DNA from: Hyparrhenia diplandra
Taxonomy: Eukaryota > Streptophyta > Magnoliopsida > Poales > Poaceae
Direction of reading: 5' to 3'
Assembly (NCBI GenBank): GCA_015847255.1
Contig: JADLZK010012227.1
Location: 62,001-126,000 of the forward strand
Length of the DNA stretch: 64,000 nt
Positions 46,018-58,170 of the stretch are shown here, piece after piece. The stretch's first letter is position 1; each line of letters opens with the position of its first letter. Under the pieces are notes generated by a model, which worked only from the letters and a program-made list of their open reading frames with translations, searched no databases and was not told the origin of the DNA. A program made the position numbers and the translations under genes.

Positions 46018-47961
46018 CACTAGTACCGATTTGATTTTTCCGGGGGCCATATCTTTTCCGTGGCGGGCACAATTTGCACCCGCCACGGAAATGATCTCGG
46101 CCTCGCCTACCCGGCGGGGTCGCACTTTTACGTGGCGGCGCCGTAACGTGCCCGCCACGCAAAGATGATCTTAACCGTGGCGGGGCGCTGCAACGGCGCC
46201 CGCCACGCAAAATATATTAAGCGTGGCGGGCGCGTTGCGTGCCCGCCACGCGTCCTCTTTCTTTTGGCGTGGCGGGCAGGGCGCCCCGCCACGCAAAAGG
46301 CCGAGGCCTATAAAATGCGGGCGGCCGCCCTTCTTCTTTCTCCACGGATCTTCCTCTTCCAACTTGGGGGAGGTTTTGACCAAAATTTTGACAAAAACTT
46401 TGATTTGGGTCTTTTGGCTTTGATTTGGGGAGGAGAAGACACTAATTGGTCGGTAAATGCCTCTTTTCATCTTTCTTTCCCTCTTTTTCATCCCCCTCTC
46501 TAGATCTAGATCCATGGAGGAGAGAGAAAAACTGCCTTTCTCTAGATCTAGATCTATGGTGGAACTTCTTCTCTTTTTTTTTTTTTACGGGTTTGAGTAC
46601 TATGTAAGCGGCACTAAGCTTTTTGGAAGAGCGAGGGATCGAGGGATGGAGAGGCACCGAGCCCTTTGGATGTATGAGATGAAGAGGGTTGATGGCGAAT
46701 ACTATGATGAGGTGAAGAAGTTTGTTGCTTTCGGCGGCGACTGGCCGAGATAATTCAACGAGAGCGATTATCCGTCCGTGCGCCAAAATGCAAGAATCGA
46801 AAGCGTTCTCGACATCGCCGTGCGATCTCACCTAATCATGCATGGCTTCGTCGGTGACTATTTGGTCCGGACTTTTCGCGGCGAAGAAGTTTCACCCTTC
46901 GATCCACCGGCCGATCCAGTACCGAGGCGGTCCCCCCGGCCGATCCAAGACGAAAAGTCCACCGCCCGGTCCAATTCCATCGATTTGTTGAAAGCACGGT
47001 GACGTCGACTATGGCGGTGGTGGTGGTGGAGGGGACGGGCGGCGGGGAGAATCCTATGACGCTTGACCGAGGATGTCCGGTTTTTGAAGATTTGGTCGAC
47101 CGACTTCGATGAGGGCGACATTCGTTTGCCCGAGATGGTTGGAGAACTTCAAACGGATGAAGCGTAAAGCAATTGATGCGCTTTACAAAGACAGTCCGGA
47201 GGGTTGCACAAATGGCGCTGAGTTTTAACCTGAATTTGCCGATGTTGAAGTCGTCATGGCTGGTCGGACACTAGCTTCAATGAGCTCGTAAGTTACCTGG
47301 CCTCCACGTATCCAACGCCTAACAAGGTTCCCGCTAGTAATGCGTATCGTGCTAAGAAGTTGATCCGCCGGTGGCGATGAAAGTCAAGAAGTTCGATGCC
47401 CGCCCCAAACCATGTATCCTATATCGGGCGTCAAGACGAGAATTTGACCTGTTGTCCGCCTTTGCGTGGAGCTAGTCGATACAAGCGGAATGCCGGATGT
47501 CGCGTGGGACGATGAGCTCGATGAGGAAGCGGGACGGGCGAAAAAAGAAGAAGGGGCGAAAGAAAACCGGTCGCGACGCAAAGAAGATCATGTCAACGCG
47601 GGACGAGGAAGAGGAAGGTTACACGCAGAGGAAACGCCCGGTATTTGTCAATGTGGTACCTTCCGGTCACTGATCGCTGCGGGCTCTCTATGAGAACCCC
47701 CGAGGATGCTAAGCACATGACCTGGCATGCATCTAGCGATCGTGTAAAGGATGACGGGAAGCTACGGCACCCTTCGGATAACATTCTTTTGCATGGCGGG
47801 CGCGTTATGTTGCCCGCCACGGCAATCTTTATGCGTGGCGGCACGGCCGCCCGCCACGCAAAAGGTCACGATTAACCGTGACCTTTTCGTTAGTGACGGG
47901 CAGCTATGCCCGCCACGCAAAAGGTAAAACGCCTGTCACAAAAAGATTTTGGGTACTAGTG
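46018..47961 (+). mobile_element. CACTA (En/Spm) element with degenerate transposase
   Basis: Terminal CACTAGTACCGATTTG and the inverted right end CACTAGTACCCAAAATC. The flanking triplets TCA and TCG are one mismatch from a 3-bp duplication. Many inverted GTGGCGGGC/GCCCGCCAC motifs lie within 300 bp of each end (46,059-46,300 and 47,795-47,925), the usual subterminal transposase-binding layout. The interior carries TNP2-type remnants. Confidence 0.8.
46457..47790 (+). pseudogene. TNP2-type CACTA transposase remnant
   Basis: CACTA transposases cut and move the element. About 46,640-46,750 reads RALWMYEMKRVDGEYYDEVK, like the N-terminal transposase-associated domain. In shifting frames 47,160-47,480 corresponds to the block containing ASTYPTPNKVPASNAYRAKK, then a CILYR..DENLT.CP zinc-ligand region. 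47,645-47,790 reads MWYLPVTDRCGLSMRTPEDA then KHMTWHASSDRVKDD, the family's YLP..DRLRRL..NP.DAK.MTWH motif. Stop codons, frame changes and gaps throughout make it non-functional. Confidence 0.75.
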
Positions 47962-48766
47962 TCGGTAGTAGAGTAGAATTACTGAATATTTTCTTTGAAT
48001 GACATTACTGAAGTTGTTTTCTTCAAAGGACAAGCCTAATGGTTTCACAATGTTCTTGCTTGCTAGCAAGTAGTAACGGAGAAAGCATATCTCCATCTCG
48101 CCGTCGTGCGTCTGTCATCAATTGGAGCAGGTTGGATGCGCTGCAAGCTGCTCCAGAAATACTTGTTCCGCACGAGCTTCTCCGCCAGGCTCAGCGCGGC
48201 GGCGGTCTCGGTAGTACCTGCTCACGAGCCTGACGCGCACAAACCAGATCTCCGACGAGGACGATGAGGGCATCACCAAACTACCGGAGCTCCTGGGCGT
48301 CGGCCTCGCCGTGCTCCCAGGGCGCGGCAGTAGGGGAAGTGCGGGCGGCGAGCGAGGAGGTGAGGAGCAGCAGCGCCGCTGCCAGCGGCCAGCGGTCATG
48401 CCCGCCGCTGCCGCATGCGCCGCCATTCCCTAGGCCTTCCTAATCGCCGCCGTGCTGGCCGTCGGACGGGAAGAAAGATTTTGGGCGAGGAAGAGGAAAT
48501 CGGATGCGCCACATCCAGGTCCCACACGCTCAACTTGGAGACGACCCGTCCGTACAGCGCGTCTCTCGGCCCGCGACGAGTCCTCGGAACCACGAGCCCC
48601 CTCGTCGACTCACGCGAAAGCGGCGGGGGTGGCCTGTCTACTCATGGCTGGGGTGTTTTTGCAAGATATGCGTCATACAGGCGGTTTTTTACAGACCCGA
48701 TGTACATACCCTTAACCCTCCTCCCCGCTTAATGAAAAAAGCGCTCGACGTGATCGAAAAAAAATT
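47962..48766. other. GC-rich right part of the retroposed insertion
   Basis: Arg/Ser-rich frames on both strands, no domain. AAGCCTAATGGTTTCACAAT (48,025) resembles AAGCCTAGTGCTTTCGCAAT (45,976) just left of the CACTA element. The CACTA element therefore sits between two imperfect direct repeats of about 40 bp. Confidence 0.35.
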
Positions 48767-50358
48767 CGATCATGTCAATTCCATATGTGATCAATTACTT
48801 TTTTCTTTAAGATTAAAAGATCCAATTACATCCTATCCTGGCCTGTCATGGCCCATGGGCTGGCGCTTAACTGCAATGATAATCATTGGGCTTTTTTTTA
48901 TTTTGAATTCTTTATTGGGCTTCTGTCTTACGACATAGGCCTAAATGGACATGTTAGAGATGGGATGGGCCCAATCATTTCTCGCAACTCGTAACCCTTC
49001 TCCGGCGAGCCTCTTGTACAGCCGCCGCCACCTCCTCTCGTTGACGTCACGCCGTGCCTCCCGAGTCTTCCGTACCAGGGCGGTTTGCCGCCGCGCTTGA
49101 CCTCGCCGCAGAGATGGATCGCATAGTCCACCACCCCGTCCGGAGCTCTGTCCCAGTCAGACTCAGAACAGAGTGGCGGCGGGAGCACGCAGTCGCTGCT
49201 CCAGCCGTATCCATCGACATTAAAACATCTGGCCGACGCCAAAGGCGACAACATGGAAATCTGTAGCCGGTGGGAAGCAACACGTCGTCGTTTGGTTTGT
49301 TGATTCTTTTCTCCCTTCCCTGCAGTTCAACTCCATTATGTGTGCTGTCTCTGACTCTGGTATGTTTAAATAGTTTTGAACGAACTCTCAAGTTTAATTA
49401 TAACAGATAGAATTAGTAGTGCAAGAGTACTAGATGATACAGTAACCGGTAGAAATGTAGTGCAAGAGTACCTGGCGCTACAGTAACCGGTAGAATTAGC
49501 ATCACAAGAGTAGTAGATGATAGTCAGATTCAGTATCTGAATAGAGGGATTTCTTTGGCTTTGATAGATGCAACAATAATTGGAGGATGGTACCTATCTG
49601 TCAGCATTGCATTTCGTTAGTCTGATAGTCAGATGCAGTAGCTGTCAACAATAATTCAAACGATGGTAGATGGTATACCTATCTGATAGTCAGCTGCAGT
49701 AGCTCTCAACAATAACTGAAGGATGGTACCTCTCTGATAGTCAACAGAATGTCAAGTATTCCAATGGAGCTGAACCGATTGAGCCAATAAGTCTAGTCCT
49801 TGTTTACTAGTGAATAGTGAAGTCAGTTTTCCATTTTGGGTTGGAGCTTGATAAACATATAGATTAGTAGTTCTAGCAGAATTCATGCTCTACTGATGTT
49901 TTTCTTGTGTGGAAATAAGCTATTTTCTCAATAAATCTGAAGAAACAGGGGCCTCTCTGCCACTAATTTTGTCAATGCAATCTATCACACTGGCATGCTA
50001 TACTCATTTTTTCCATTGAATTGTGAAGCCTCGTCTTAATGACTTATCATCCTACACTCTATGTAACAATACAAATCCTCTCCAGGATGCCAAAATATTC
50101 AAAGGGTACTGAACTAATTGAGCCAATCTTAATTGCAAGACATCTCTATAAAGCAAGCTATACATCAGTTCTAATTAGATTCATCCTGCACTCCAACTCA
50201 GTCTTCACCTGCCTTTTTTTTTCAGCAACAATAAGAAACTAGTATGTACTTCACTATTCTTTATATAAACACATCACTCATCCCCTTCTATTTGATACAT
50301 GTTAATATATGTCATGTTTCCTATTGCAGATTTCTGTAGATTATAGTATTGATCAGTC

Positions 50359-51888
50359 ATGGCAGAGATGGTGAGTTCTGCCATTGTTGAGAGACAGTGA
50401 ACAGAATCATGTCAAGCATTACTGGCAAGGATGAAGAGAAGTCCAAGCAAAAGAAAACATAGAAAGGTTGGAGATGGCACACATCAAGATGGAGGCTGTG
50501 CTCCAAGTATCTGACAGATGGCAGATCACCGAGGTGCCACTGCTACGGTGGCGAAGCAAACTGAAGCGTGCTGCTCAGGAATGTGATGATACCCTGCTAA
50601 AATGCAAGCAGCGTGCCCTTGAAGAGGATGAGACAAGGAAGAGGATGAGGGAATCCTCATTTCCAAACGGATGGCCCATGCTACCAAGTCACTAGTATCA
50701 TCTTTCATTGGAACTAATGATGAGTCAAGCAGCAGCTCTGCTAATGTTCGAAGGTTTGAGAGGTATGCTAATGGTGCAACTGAATTTTTGAAGACTGTTG
50801 AGTTTGGTGGAACTCCACGAAGGTACACGTTCTTCAACCCTCTCATCAGACACCTTCTTACAGGAAAGTCTGTAAAGTATCGAGCAATTCAGGACGACAA
50901 GCTTTACTACTTAAACATACAACCTTTTAGCTCTGCAGAGCGTGGTGTAGAGGCATTGATGGGTTTTGCCTGCCAAGATTTCAAGGATCCTACAAAAGGG
51001 CTTCTATGTAGCATGCATGCTGCGTCTTTCTGAAAGCACGGACATATTTGATGTCATAATCAAGTGTGTTCAACCAGTCGCACCTCACTTTAAGTTTGTC
51101 GCTGAAGGTCTTTCAAGAGGGCTCATTCAATTGCCTACACAGGATTTTACCTGGGATTCTCCTTACGGCCAAAGTGAGGTTTGGGTCAAAGTCCACAACA
51201 TGATGACAGAATGGCACCATCCAAATCCACTCTGTTGCAATTGCAATGAACATGGGCATCGTCACATTTCTTCCTCTAGCACCAACAACATAATGGCCAA
51301 TCCATGGCAGTTGTCTAATATATTTCCAGAGGAGGTTATCAACTTGCTTTTGAAGTGGCACATCCCGTTATCTGATCTCGGCACAAACAATAAGAGCTCA
51401 ACTGTTGTACATGGACAAACTAGTTGTCAGACTTCAGATATTCCTACTCTGAAGCTAGGAGTTTTAGTCATACCCCATGAATCTTCGGAGGACATACAGC
51501 CTGCAGCTGAGAGCTATGCTTTAGAGGTGATTGATGGAAAGGAACAAGGAGTGATCCACGCCAATGCACACCTACAGGACTTGGGTGAGGAATTACTGCC
51601 GAAAGCCATGGAGTACCTGCATCAGAATTCTCAATCCGAGACATATCAAATGTCTTTGAAGTCTAGGCATGGTACTGCCACATTTGTTTGGAGAAGTCAA
51701 GCGTAAAAATACAAACAGCCGTTATGGTTCAACATGAAGCCACTAGACATGCACAGAATAGAATGTCAACTCTACAGCAAGACATAGAACAATGGAAGCA
51801 GGTGTCTCAGGACCTGCTAACGTTGTGGGTTGTGCGTTCATCTGACAAGCTACAACGCGCAATCATGGCCACAAGGACACTGGCTTAG
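50359..51888 (+). CDS. Gene A2: Rx/CC-like grass protein, full length but frameshifted
   Basis: Starts ATGGCAGAGATGGTGAGTTC like A1 and keeps the middle that A1 lost. Conserved blocks in order: coil (EMAHIKMEAVLQVSDRWQIT, about 50,470-50,650), FFNPLIRHLLTGKSVKYR (50,830), LNIQPFSSAERGVEALMGFA (50,910), LRLSESTDIFDVI (51,020), LIQLPTQDFTWDSPYGQSE (51,120), WHHPNPLCC near a CNEHGHRH stretch (51,210), LKLGVLVIPHESSEDI (51,450), and a C terminus ending SSDKLQRAIMATRTLA. Five single-base differences from its paralogues change frame: about 50,389, 50,453, 50,663, 50,996 and 51,678. All are in runs of two to four identical bases. Corrected length would be about 510 residues. No NB-ARC or LRR is present. 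Function is unknown; an immune-related role is inferred from the N-terminal similarity. Confidence 0.6.
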
Positions 51889-54690
51889 AAGTTGGCTCAG
51901 AAAATGATATGAATAGGTGTGTACGAATGAATGCATCCAGGAAGGTGTCTAGCACGACATGGTAGTAAAACATTGCATCCTTCTAATTCTGTCAAACTAC
52001 AATCTGTATGGTGGAGCATGATAGATATATACTTTGCTGTATGATATTTGTAAGATGGTCATGTAGAATGTAGAAATAATACATAGTATAGTAACAGGTC
52101 TGAGATGTTATCTTTGTCATGTGTTGTGAGTATCCATATTGATGTCATCCATGTTTTATCTTACATGTCTATCAGTTGTACCTAGAATAAATAGGAGGAC
52201 AAAATTCTCAATTTCTTTAAGATGTCTAGCAGAACCATTTGTTGTCTCAAGATAACATTTTACTTTGCCCACTGTAATCATAAACTGATGCACTAATCCA
52301 CTTTGGAGAAATGTTTTGGATAGTCGGATTTAATTTCAAACTCATCTCATAGTAACCATAGCTTTCATGTTGACACTGGAACATCGTCCTCAGCAAGATA
52401 TGCAACATATAATGAGTTAACAAATACAACATTGGTATACATAGATTATGTCAACGTCTGTAGTTGTTTATATATCTTTCGAATTTCAAAATATGAGAAC
52501 ATAAATTAAATATTTAGTACTTTAAATAGTTTGGAATAAAAAATTTATCAACAACAATGTTATAGATGACAATAACTATAACTTTTGCAAAGACCATGTT
52601 AAGTTCAGGTTGTTTAAAAATTTTGAATTTCAAAACCTGAGAACTTAAAAATGTATGGGGTCTAAATAACCATAAAGATGTAGATATTTTTTTAATATAT
52701 ACTTATAAAGTTTCTTTTATCCACATCCATATATATGTTAGAAGTTATTAATTTATAGATTTATAGAGGGGGACCTCCTAGTATGGTGCCGTCTCTGTAA
52801 ATTGATTTACATATATTTTAAGAGGTGATCTTTTTAATAGGCTTCCCTCTTAACCTTGGTGCATAGATGATATGATTTGTTACTATCTCTATAAATTTGC
52901 TAGTTATTTTTTTGAAACAAATACACTGTTGAACTATCTCTGTAAACAAAAGGATTATCTCCTAAAATCATCCTGGTAGTAGTGTAATACTTCTTTTTCA
53001 TAAACATAGTTAAAAGTGAGAAGCCAAGATTCACCTATATCAAAACTAAAATATGACTAACAATTTAAGGTTGAGAGAGTATTATATTAGATATATAAGA
53101 GAGTATTAGATATAACATGTCATTGTTGGTTGAGAATACAAGACATTATCGCGGCTGCACGCTTGCTTAGGAGTCCAAGACCAGTATCACTGATCGAAGG
53201 CTCCTTATTTCTTGTTCTTGATTTTCCTAATAAAAGAGAAAACCTTGCTCTATCTAACTGTTTCCAATTTCCAGAGAGTGATATTCTGGTCGTCCGCAGC
53301 CGGCACTGCTTCCGCTTGGGTTCACAATATGCCGGCCAGCATGCCGGCCTTGACCAGTCCTCCACTGTTGTCCCAGAGGATCGGTCTAACCGGAGGAACT
53401 GGGCAGCTGCACTCATTGACATCAAGACATCTTACCGCCGCCGATGGCCAAGGACACCATGGAAATCCATCGCCGACAGACAGCAACATGTTAAAATGTG
53501 GTTGGTTGGTTCTTTTCTCTGTATTTTCTGTTTTTTTTTGGTGCTCGGTTTTGCTTCTTCTGCAATCTATTAAGTCTGTTTTATATATATTTTTATTTCT
53601 ATTCCATCATCTAGTGAAATTTATTTTATTTACACTACCTAAAAGGACAATATTTTTCTATTAAGTCTGTAGCAGCCACGGTATCCAAACAGCAATTATT
53701 GAAGCGAGACCTTTTGTTTAATGAAAACTACAAGCGAGTTGGATGGAGCTCAAAGGATTTATTTGTGTTTGAAAAAGAGCGCAACTGGCCAGGTGATATT
53801 TAATTAGCAACTCAAATGCTTGCCTTGTTGTGTTAGTAATTATTCACATGTACAGGCATATTTTCCACCCTCCTTTTCCTTTCTCTTTTGGTCAACTGAT
53901 GTTACTGTCAGGTTTGAACAAAATTGGTCTAGTCTGTCGAATATTCAAGGGACACTAATTGATTGAGCCCAATAAGTCAAGCCCTTCTTTAGTACTACTC
54001 CATGGTTGAAAAGGAAGACGTTTTGGAAAAAGGCTTTGGTCAAATATTGGGAACATAAATCATTAATAACTTTTAAGTCAATGAGTTTAGAAATATGAAA
54101 ATCATATCAATAGATTTGTCTTGAAAAATACTTTCATAAAAGTATACATATATAATTTTTAATAAATATTTTAATAGAAAAGAGAAGTCAAAGTTGCGCT
54201 TTGGAGACCGTGTCGCTGTCCTAAACGTCTTCTTTTTCAACTATGGAGGGAGTAGTTATTATGTAATTCATTATAGTCAAAGTTTCGTTTCTCCTTTGTG
54301 GTGGAGCTTGATGACAGCAGGCAAATACAGAGAAAAGAGAACTAGCTCTGAAAATTCTGCTAATGAAAGGTGGCCCCTTACGCACCTTTTGTCACTGAGA
54401 TCCCACTTCCATGCTGTATCCTCAAAGTCCGCTGAGTCTCATCAGCCTCCCGTGGTCGTAAGCCGCCTCTTCAATTTCACGACTTTAAGTTATATGTAAA
54501 GTAGCTATATAATTGCTAATGAGCATGATCCTACACTCCAACTAAATCTTCAGCTGCATTGTTTTGGCAGCCACACCGAGAAGGTACTTCATTTATCATT
54601 AATTATTTCTAGCAACATATACTCTCCCTTTTCAATTCATGCATGTTAATCTCTTCGTCCCTATGCAGTTTTCTGTGGATTATTGAGGAA
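51889..54690 (+). other. Spacer and leader between genes A2 and B2
   Basis: Collinear with 20,330-25,710 apart from insertions and deletions. About 540 bp at 52,690-53,230 is present only here. The leader block at 53,280-53,520 matches 24,595-24,830. No independent gene is supported; frames at 53,130-53,660 are not conserved between copies. Confidence 0.45.
53994..54256. mobile_element. Stowaway-type MITE (copy 2 only)
   Basis: The left arm CTACTCCATGGTTGAAAAGG, then AAGACGTTTTGG, is inverted in the right arm CTAAACGTCTTCTTTTTC, then AACTATGGAGGGAGTAG. Length about 262 bp with a flanking TA. Copy 1 lacks the element together with surrounding sequence; its join (ACTAATTCATTATAG at about 25,298) lies at an AATT present on both edges, so copy 1 probably lost it by deletion. 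Confidence 0.65.
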
Positions 54691-54752
54691 CCCAAACAGA
54701 GATGATGTCGTGTTGAGTTCCACCATCGTAGGGGGGAAAAGCGAAGAGAATC

Positions 54753-56246
54753 ATGTCAGGTCTTACTGACAAGGATGAAGAGAAGTCTGAGACAAAAGAA
54801 AACATAGAAAGGTTGGAGATGGCACACATCAAGATGGAGGCAGCGCTGCAAGTGTCTAGTGGATGGCACATCACTGATAGGCAATTGCTACAGTGGCAGA
54901 GGACACTCAAACGCGCTGCTCAGGAGTGCGACAACACTTTGCTAAGATGGAAGCAGCAAGCCATTGAAGAGGAACAGATGAGGCAGCAGGTGAGCCAGTC
55001 CTCATTTCCCAAACGGATTGCTCATGCTACCAAGTCATTAATATCATCTTTCACCGGAACCAGTAATTGTACTGATGATTCAAGCAGTAGCTTTGCAAAT
55101 GTCCAAAAATTTGAGAGGTTTGCAAATGGCGCAAATGAATTCTTAAAGACCATCCAGTTTGGTGGAGCGCTGCGGAGGTACACGTTCTTCAACCCTGTCA
55201 TCAGACAGCTTCTTACAGGAAATCTGTAAGGTATCATGCATCTCAGGAACACAGGTTTTATCAGTTGAACTTACGGGCCATGAGCTCTGCAGAGCGTGGT
55301 GTAGAGGCAATGATGGGGTTTTTCTTGCCAAGATTTCGGTGAGCCTGAAAAGGATTTCTATGTAGCATGCATTCTGCGTCTCTCTGAAAGCACTGACATA
55401 TTTGGTGTCATAATGAAGTGTGTGCAGGCAGTTGCGCCTCACTTCAAGTTTACATCAGAAGGTATCAGGAGAGGGCTCATTCAGCTCCCTACCCAGGATT
55501 TTTGCTGGGATTCACCTTACAGCGAAAGGAAATTTTGGGTCAATGTACACAACACTATGACACAGTGGCACCGTCCAAATCCTTTCTGTTGCAGTGAGCA
55601 CAGGCATCATCCTACCTCCTCCTCTTCTAGCTCCAGTAGCACAGTGGCACCTTCGTCAAGGTTGCTGTCGAGTTTATTTCCAGAGGAGGTTATTAACATG
55701 CTTTTGAAGTGGCATGTCCCACTCTCTGGTCATGGCACTGACAGTATGGGTTTAACTGATGTACATGGAGGATGCCATTCTCCAAATTCAGAATTCCGTG
55801 CTCTTAAGCTAGGAGTTTTATTCATACCCCATGAATCTGCTGAGGACATAGATCCTACAGTTGAGAGCTATGCTCTGGAGGTAATTGATGGAAAGAAACA
55901 AGGAAAGCTACACAAGAATGCAAATCTACAAGACTTGGGTGATAAGTTGTTGCCAAGGGCCATAGATTACCTCCACCAGAATTCTGAATCCAAGACGTAT
56001 CAAATGTCCTTGAATTCTAGACATGGCACTGCTCATCTTTGTGTGGAAAAAGCAATCACAGAAATCCAAACAGCTGGTATGGTAAGAAGTGAAGCTGCTA
56101 GGCGTGCTCAGAACAAAAGGGAAATAAACCTCCAGCAAGACAGAGAGCGATGGAAGCGGCTGTCTGATGACTTGCTAAGGCTGTGGGTTGTGCGTGGATC
56201 TGACAAGCTACAAAGCTCAATCATGGACACACGTAACTTGGCCTAA
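54753..56246 (+). CDS. Gene B2: Rx/CC-like grass protein without NB-ARC (frameshifted)
   Basis: Very close paralogue of B1. Open blocks: 54,753-55,229 (coil ERLEMAHIKMEAALQVSSGW through FFNPVIRQLLTGN) and about 55,330-56,246 (LRLSESTDIF, LIQLPTQDFCWDSPY, WHRPNPFCC, VINMLLKWHVPLSGHG, LKLGVLFIPHESAEDI, end DKLQSSIMDTRNLA). Two one-base differences from B1 interrupt it: TACAGGAAATC at about 55,217 (B1 GGGAAATC) and GGGGTTTTTC at about 55,316 (B1 GGGGTTTTC). Where B1 is shifted (TTTCAGAGG), B2 keeps TTTCCAGAGG. Each copy is intact where the other is broken, so the ancestral gene was about 497 residues. The upstream leader exon lies near 53,280-53,520. Confidence 0.6.
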
Positions 56247-57285
56247 AAGCACTTCACAAACAATTGCTGGAGACCGGAGAGCAATACTTCATTCAAGGCT
56301 AGCACTGGGCTCCCCGACACTTTCCTTGGTATTGCCTTTGTGCTCTAAGAGTACCAAAGGAGCTTGTTGATTCCTTTCCCTTGATGCTCATTTTGCATAC
56401 AGCTTGCGCCTTTGTGCGTGTCAAGTGTTAATTCGATATTAATCATGCATAGTTATTTTTTTCGGAACTCCATGATAGTCTCAATTGCAGTTGCAGTTTT
56501 TAATGTAGTAATACATTGCAGTTGCTGTTAGGAACCATTAGAAGGAACAGAGTAGCTCCCCTCCATCTTGATTTGAGATAAGTACTGCTGCTAATGGGTA
56601 ATTATGCTTCTCTGAAGGTAATCTCTAAAGCAGGTTCGCATTATGAACTGCTGGTGACATGATTTTAATTGCCGGTTTGTGATACGAACCGTTGGTGAAA
56701 ACGGCCGGTAACACGAACTGGTGATGATAAGCTATCATTACCTCCGGTTAATTTGTGTTAGCAATTGACTGTGAGGGTAGACCCATTTTCAGCGGCCGGT
56801 TTTTATTAGGAACCGGTGATGAAAATCACTTTCACCTATGCTGCAGCATAATAAAAGTAAGGAAAAAATCTAGATAACCCCCTGAGGTATACAAGGTGGT
56901 CTGCATAATCCCCCAAGCTATAAAACCGGGTATTGTACACCCTAAACTTTGGGAAACCGGATAAAAATCCCCCTATGGTGGTATTGGAGAGTGGTTTTGG
57001 TGATCTGGCAATCCACACAAGCTGGATTCGATGACATGGCTTCTAAGCCAACCTGTCAGCCTGCACGGTGTTCTCTGTTCTCTGCTCGACATGCGGGTGG
57101 GGATGCGGGCGAGGCCGCCCAGCTCACAGTCGCCTAGAGTTTCGACAGCCTCTCCAATGGCAGCTGTACTGTACGCTCGGGTGCCGAAGCTCCCGCGAGC
57201 TTTTCCGACTATGCCACGGACGACGTCCGGCAATTGGCAGGCCGGCAGCAGGCCCACCTCCGAAGCTGGTCATCGCATCGTTCGT

Positions 57286-57440
57286 GCTCACCTAGGCAAC
57301 TGCCTCCGCCGGTGCTTTGTGGAGATGAGTTGCTCGGTGGCGACGGCTTGGCGGGTCGTAGCCGCTCGTGCTCACCAAGCTAGGAAATTACTGCCTCGGC
57401 CCGTGCTTTGTGGAGATGAGTTGCTCGGTGATGACAGCTT
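57286..57440 (+). repeat. 75-bp direct repeat inside the MULE-like element
   Basis: TCGTGCTCACCTAGG..CTGCCTCCGCC..GTGCTTTGTGGAG..GAGTTGCTCGGTG occurs at 57,286-57,350 and again, with small changes, at 57,366-57,435. Confidence 0.7.
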
Positions 57441-58000
57441 GGCGGTGCTGGAATGGGGCCGTGGTGGGTACGAGACCGACTTATAGCCCTTCGGGGGTGG
57501 ACCTGCTACTGTCCATCGATAAGATGCTGCACGCTATCTAGACGCCCGGCATGCTGGTTGCTGGATATCGAACGAATACAGAAAGAATACACGACAAAAC
57601 AAGAAAGAGGAAAACATACAGGCCTTTTCTCTCTATTTCTCTTGATTTTCCAAACGATGATGAGTACATGCAGGCCTATATACACACATGCACTAGCTAG
57701 ATTTCCTCATTGTTCTAGGACATGCAAGAACCGCACAACAGGTGACCACATGACGCCTAAACTAATGCATCTACACTACAGACTACATTCTAAATTATCT
57801 GTGACAAACCATGCATGTCCAGCTTGAAGCTCCACGATGCATGCATCGATGCTAATCTCACTGCATCGCTTCCGGCTCCTGGACTAGACCATACTAACTC
57901 ATGGTCGCGAGCATAGCTTTGTGGGAGGTGATCAGGCGCCACGAGACGACAGCAAGTGCGAGCGGCGGGGACACATCGGGCGGTGGTGCTGCGGCAGCAG

Positions 58001-58170
58001 CACTACTAGAAAATCAATTTTTCATGGCACCATGCCCAAACTTTCACTGGCGGGTGAGTAGTAGGCAGCGCGAGTAGAGAAGAAAAGATGGATCCCACCT
58101 AATATCCGCCAGTGGAACGATACTTTCACTAGCGGCTTACATAACAAAACCGTCAGTGAAGTTCTTTATT
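58001..58170 (+). mobile_element. CACTA-type terminus without a partner end
   Basis: CACTACTAGAAAATCAATTT starts here, followed by CACTGGCGGG/CGCCAGTG-type subterminal motifs (58,047, 58,107). No inverse end is present before 58,514, so this is a fragment or an end captured by the surrounding element. Confidence 0.5.

Larger units (their letters stand above)
45338..48766 (+). mobile_element. Retroposed 3.4-kb insertion with LINE-like tail, holding a CACTA element
   Basis: CGATCATG precedes (45,330-45,337) and follows (48,767-48,774) the insertion; copy 1 has it once within TTCCGATCATGTCAATTCC. The right end CCCCGCTTAATGAAAAAAGC, then GACGTGATCGAAAAAAAA, looks like a plant L1 3' tail. A plus-strand frame at 45,408-45,638 (76 residues, MPRMPPGKPRLYVLLRKLGE start) is open but matches nothing I know. 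The 47,965-48,720 part is GC-rich with no recognised domain. The CACTA element at 46,018-47,961 inserted later. Confidence 0.6.

Noticed and set aside
53130..53664. Two overlapping frames near 53.1-53.7 kb
   Set aside because: They cover the leader block and are not conserved in frame in copy 1 (24,595-24,910).
56861..56870. Possible 9-bp target duplication around the MULE-like element
   Set aside because: Left TAAAAGTAA and right ATAAATTTT do not match, so I do not claim one.
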